Assembly (NCBI GenBank): GCA_049511115.1
Contig: JBEKYH010000051.1
Coordinates: 1 to 15,960 of the forward strand
DNA length: 15,960 nt
Origin: JBEKYH01 sp049511115
GTDB taxonomy: Bacteria > Planctomycetota > Phycisphaerae > Tepidisphaerales > Tepidisphaeraceae
Direction of reading: 5' to 3'
Of the stretch, positions 12,799 through 15,960 are shown one piece after another (the first letter of the stretch is position 1; each line of letters starts with the position of its first letter). Position numbers and translations under genes: made by a program. The notes under the pieces were generated by a model. That model was not told where the DNA came from. It did not search any database and saw only the letters and a program-made list of their open reading frames with translations.

Positions 12799-15780
12799 TC
12801 AGGGCGTGCCCGCGCCGGCCTGCACCGTCACATCCGGAATCACCACCGGCCCGTCATTTCCCGCAGCGGGAGCTGCGACTGTGAAATTGGCATGAACGTC
12901 GCCGATGAACTTGCTGCCGTGATCGTACGACATCAGCAAGGCCACCAGTTCGTAACTTCCCGGCTCAACATCCTGGCAGGTGAACGTGCCGTCGGGATCG
13001 GGTTTGATCTCGTAATGACGCCGAGTGCGGCGGTCGCGCTGGACGGCTAAATCGTATGCCTTTCCGGCGTCGGTCAGGAGAAATGCGTTCATCCACAATT
13101 GCCACGCCGCCGGCGACTTTTTAGCCGCGTCCGGCATGTTCGCCGGTGGCGGAACTCTTGTTGGTTCCTCGGCGTAGACGGTCAACCGCCAGTTCTGGAG
13201 ACCCGTTGTTAATTCCTTGGGAACGATCACCCGGCCTGTGACGTTGCGGCAGCCGACACCCATTTCGACTTGCGCTGTTGCTCCCGGCGCCACCGTAACC
13301 CCCGTATCCGATCCGGTTTCTGGCGGCGCAACATTGCGCATGACAATCAAATTCCCCGGAACGACGGGATAAATCGTGAATCGCCCATCGGCATCGGTCG
13401 TGGCGGTCATGGCAACGCGCACCAGAGGCGCGTGAAAGTCGACTTTCACGGGATACCGCTCTTCCGCCAGCATCGCGCCGACCGATTCATTCGCTGCCGG
13501 CTTCCCATCGACAAACAGCCGCCCGTTGATCCGCCCCCAGGCGAGCATGTGCATGTCAGCGTTTTTTGCCAGTTCTGCTGAATTAACCTGCACAAATCCA
13601 TCGTCGCTCGCCGCCGCCACAATAAACGGCTGCGCCTGTGCCGGGAAATTGAAGTTGCCGTCGTCGTCGCTCACGCATTGCGGCGCCGAGTCATTCCTGA
13701 AGGCGCCGTTGAAAACAGTCGCAGATTCATCCGGGACTGCCATTTCGACCACCACGCCACCCGCCGGCTTGCCGCTTGGCGCGAACACGCGCCCCACGAT
13801 GTCCGCGCCCGGCCGCAGCGCAAAGTCCTGTACGCCCGATCCGGTCAGCAGGGGCGAATTCTCCGGCGTGTACCCGTGCGCTTCCACCCGGACATACCAT
13901 CCCTTGATGGCCCCCACGAATTTATCCGCCTGAACTTCGTACTCGCCGTCATGAAATGTTTTGGCCGACCAGGCGGGGAATCTCACCCCCGGCGCTCGCT
14001 GATCGTAGGCTGCCGCATAAAGCACCTTGAATTCCGGGATCGGCTCCTTGGTCTGCGCATCAACCACGGTGCCGTGGAACGACGGAATGGCGTGCATTCT
14101 AAAATCCATCTTCTCCTGCCCGTCGGCGCAGTCGTACACGCCACCTGCGTAGCCAGACACATAGACACTGAGCCTCATATCCCCGTCCGGCGCATGCCTC
14201 AATTCGTACGCCCCCGACGAGTTGGTAGTCGCCTGCACATCGGCGCTGAATCCGCCGCTCCAGCGGTACACCGAGACTCGCGCCCCCGCGACCGGCTGCC
14301 CGTTGTCATCGGCGACCAGCCCGCGCACGGTGCGACCGGCTGACATCGCGATCTGCACCGGCGCGTTTTGGGTTGTGGTGGTTATGTCCGCCGACGCCGG
14401 CGCGAATCGCTCCGATCGCGCAATAAGCGTCACGCTCGCGTTGGCCGGCACGTGACGCAGGAGGAAATGTCCTTCGCTGTCACTGGTCGCCGTCGGCGTG
14501 CCGGGATTCGTCCAGCCCCAATCGGAGGTTGTTGTGATGCGAGCGCCGCTGATTGCCTTGCCGCTGGAATCGGCGACCTGGCCGCTTAACTCCACGCCGC
14601 GATCCATCGTCATTATCGCTTTTTGAGCGATGAGCTGGTCCGGCGGCGCTGAAAGCGTCATTGACGCGAAATCGCGATGCACCAGATGCACGCGAACGCT
14701 CGCCAGTGTTTGGCGCGGAACATTTCCATAGCTCCAGTGGCCGGTGGCGTCGGTGACCGCCTGCCCCAGCTTCACCGTCGTCCCCGGCAGCTTCTGCTGG
14801 CTGGGCGGCAATTCCCATTCGAGCCCGACATGCACCCCGTTGATGGGCTGGCCTTGTTCGTCCTGCACGATGCCGCCGATCGCGACCATCGTGGGGGCGG
14901 GGGCGGCGCCGTTGCCAATTGCCGCGGGCAGGTCAGCCGGCACGATCCCGCCGCCTGTCTGGACATCCCGAGTGATGGCCTGCGGCGCAGGCTGATTCAT
15001 AAACTCGCGGATTGCCCGCACCGACACACCGGCGATGAGCACGGCTGCCGCTGCGCAAATACCCACTTTGAGCAGGGCGGCTTTCATAAGCAGGGCGGTA
15101 CCCTCCGCCAGCGTCGCCGCGGCGGTGCCACCTTTTGCTCCGCTGGCGATGGTCGCCGCCAGCCCCGGCGGCGCGCCGCGCGATACGCGCTCGGCCAGGC
15201 AAGTGGATAAAGTCACCGTCGCGATCGTCACGCCCCGGCGCTGGAGAAATTCTCTTAGTCTTTCCACGGCCCGGTAGACGCGTTTCTCCGCGGCATCCTC
15301 GGAGATTCCCATCGCCTCACCGACGGCCCGATGGGTCTTGTTCTCGAAATACCGCAGCAGCAGTGCGTCGCGATCGGGCCCGCGCAGTTTGGCAATCCCC
15401 TCATCCAGGAGGCTGGATATTTCCTGCCATTTCTCTCCGGTTTCGTCCGCAGTTTCAGTTTCGCGAATCATGCTTGCCGCTTTCTGTTCACGATTTCGCC
15501 GGCGCAGCATATCCCGCCGCGCATTGGCGGCGACGTAACCGGTGGTTGTCAACAACCACCCCGACAGCGGGCGGTCCGATGGGATTCGATGTGCCTTTTG
15601 CGACAGCAGAATGAAGACGGCCTGCGTCACGTCCTCGGCCAGATGCGCATCGCGCACCTGCCGCCGCGCCGACTCATAGACCACGCCGACATACCGCTCG
15701 ACCAACTGCCGAAACACTTCCGGCGATTTGCCCCGGCTGTATTCCTCAAGGAGCGAACGCTCGTGGGTGGGTTGGTTCAT
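12799..15780 (-). CDS. ECF sigma-70 factor fused to a membrane helix and seven carboxypeptidase-regulatory-like domains
   Basis: A 993-residue fusion. Sigma region 2 lies at about 18-90 (LAEDVTQAVFILL at 47-59, SGWLLTTTGYVAANARRD at 73-90); region 4, with a helix-turn-helix, at about 122-178 (LRGPDRDALLLRYFENKTHRAVGEAMGISEDAAEKRVYRAVERLREFL). A linker with APPGLAATIA leads to one membrane helix at about 234-256. The rest is extracytoplasmic: about seven beta-sandwich units starting near 299, 396, 484, 567, 660, 748 and 845, each opening with a GxVxDxxGxPIxGxxV strand pattern of the CarboxypepD_reg/CnaB-like type and several with xTDxxGxF turns. Related ECF factors with long tails are known in planctomycetes. 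No anti-sigma gene is adjacent, so the tail may tether or control the sigma domains; that is inference. ATG 15780 has no Shine-Dalgarno sequence, but the leader holds a hairpin. Confidence 0.88.
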   Translation of the reverse strand: MNQPTHERSLLEEYSRGKSPEVFRQLVERYVGVVYESARRQVRDAHLAEDVTQAVFILLSQKAHRIPSDRPLSGWLLTTTGYVAANARRDMLRRRNREQKAASMIRETETADETGEKWQEISSLLDEGIAKLRGPDRDALLLRYFENKTHRAVGEAMGISEDAAEKRVYRAVERLREFLQRRGVTIATVTLSTCLAERVSRGAPPGLAATIASGAKGGTAAATLAEGTALLMKAALLKVGICAAAAVLIAGVSVRAIREFMNQPAPQAITRDVQTGGGIVPADLPAAIGNGAAPAPTMVAIGGIVQDEQGQPINGVHVGLEWELPPSQQKLPGTTVKLGQAVTDATGHWSYGNVPRQTLASVRVHLVHRDFASMTLSAPPDQLIAQKAIMTMDRGVELSGQVADSSGKAISGARITTTSDWGWTNPGTPTATSDSEGHFLLRHVPANASVTLIARSERFAPASADITTTTQNAPVQIAMSAGRTVRGLVADDNGQPVAGARVSVYRWSGGFSADVQATTNSSGAYELRHAPDGDMRLSVYVSGYAGGVYDCADGQEKMDFRMHAIPSFHGTVVDAQTKEPIPEFKVLYAAAYDQRAPGVRFPAWSAKTFHDGEYEVQADKFVGAIKGWYVRVEAHGYTPENSPLLTGSGVQDFALRPGADIVGRVFAPSGKPAGGVVVEMAVPDESATVFNGAFRNDSAPQCVSDDDGNFNFPAQAQPFIVAAASDDGFVQVNSAELAKNADMHMLAWGRINGRLFVDGKPAANESVGAMLAEERYPVKVDFHAPLVRVAMTATTDADGRFTIYPVVPGNLIVMRNVAPPETGSDTGVTVAPGATAQVEMGVGCRNVTGRVIVPKELTTGLQNWRLTVYAEEPTRVPPPANMPDAAKKSPAAWQLWMNAFLLTDAGKAYDLAVQRDRRTRRHYEIKPDPDGTFTCQDVEPGSYELVALLMSYDHGSKFIGDVHANFTVAAPAAGNDGPVVIPDVTVQAGAGTP

Positions 15781-15790
15781 TTAATAAGTA

Positions 15791-15817
15791 TTGTCCGCGG
15801 GGAAGGGTTCCCGACAA
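15791..15817 (-). promoter_or_regulatory. Bulged hairpin just upstream of the sigma factor fusion start
   Basis: TTGTC (15791-15795) and GACAA (15813-15817) pair around GGGAA-GGG-TTCCC (15800-15812), leaving CGCG as a bulge. It ends ten bases before the ATG at 15780, in a leader without a recognisable ribosome site. It could be an operator or an mRNA structure that limits initiation, or simply the base of the neighbouring repeat. Confidence 0.35.
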
Positions 15818-15818
15818 G

Positions 15819-15942
15819 AAAAAAAGAGGTGTTGAACCGCAGAGGCGCAGAGTTCGCAGAGAAATTCAAAGACAAGAATAACTGTCTTTGAGGCGTTTGC
15901 GGCGCATTATTGCTCTGCGTCCTCCGCGCCTCCGCGGTTCAA
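15819..15942. repeat. Dispersed inverted repeat with nested hairpin and A/T tract
   Basis: Thirty-base arms (15832-15861 and 15913-15942) match at 26 of 30 positions; the left arm begins TTGAACCGCAGAGGCGCAGA. Between them is a perfect 8-bp hairpin, CAAAGACA ... TGTCTTTG (15867-15890). On the minus strand the stem is followed by CTCTTTTTTT (T7 at 15825-15819), so it could end a transcript entering from beyond the window edge. It shares an A-run, GAG, TGAAC and GAGGCGC arrangement with the element at 5411-5540, marking one repeat family. Confidence 0.65.
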
Positions 15943-15960
15943 TCGCATTTTGCTTTCGCG

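Noticed and set aside
13270..15891. Several + strand frames of 100-220 codons opposite the sigma fusion gene
   Set aside because: All lie antisense to a continuous 993-codon gene with clear domains, and none has a motif or ribosome site.

Overview
The window reads as a chromosomal stretch of a planctomycete (Planctomycetota, possibly class Phycisphaerae; the class is a guess). Three things point there: a cell-surface protein with the LEPRRLLS N-terminal motif typical of planctomycete exported proteins, an ECF-type sigma factor fused to a membrane helix and a long extracytoplasmic tail, and long palindromic repeats in the gaps between genes. The DNA is moderately GC-rich throughout. I see no rRNA, tRNA, CRISPR, phage or transposase genes.

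Layout. Positions 1-3107 (+ strand) hold two overlapping genes for polytopic membrane proteins that look like diverged tandem paralogues; the first is cut by the window edge. Everything from 3329 to 15780 is on the minus strand. In transcription order (right to left) it contains: a 993-residue sigma factor/membrane/beta-domain fusion (15780-12799); a housekeeping block phoH (12551-11541), a PgpH-like HD phosphodiesterase (11544-9190), ybeY (8975-8502) and a CNNM/CorC-type CBS membrane protein (8505-7228); then msrP (7175-6186) and msrQ (6155-5529), the periplasmic methionine sulfoxide reductase pair; and last a large LEPR-xLL surface protein (5323-3329) with five short integrin-like repeats and a parallel beta-helix.

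How the genes work together. phoH, pgpH, ybeY and the CBS protein form a cluster seen in many bacteria that links RNA metabolism, cyclic di-AMP turnover, rRNA maturation and membrane transport. Two junctions overlap by ATGA (phoH/pgpH and ybeY/CBS protein). msrPQ follows with short gaps, so one transcript could run from phoH to msrQ, interrupted only by a 120-bp inverted repeat between pgpH and ybeY. MsrP is exported by the Tat route and repairs oxidised methionine in envelope proteins; MsrQ is its heme-containing membrane electron donor.

All five intergenic gaps longer than 100 nt contain a palindromic element. Three of these are followed on the minus strand by a run of six or seven T, so they may act as terminators. 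Two of those three belong to one dispersed repeat family. The most unusual gene is the sigma factor fusion, which puts the promoter-recognition domains and a probable extracytoplasmic sensor or anchor in one polypeptide with no separate anti-sigma gene beside it.
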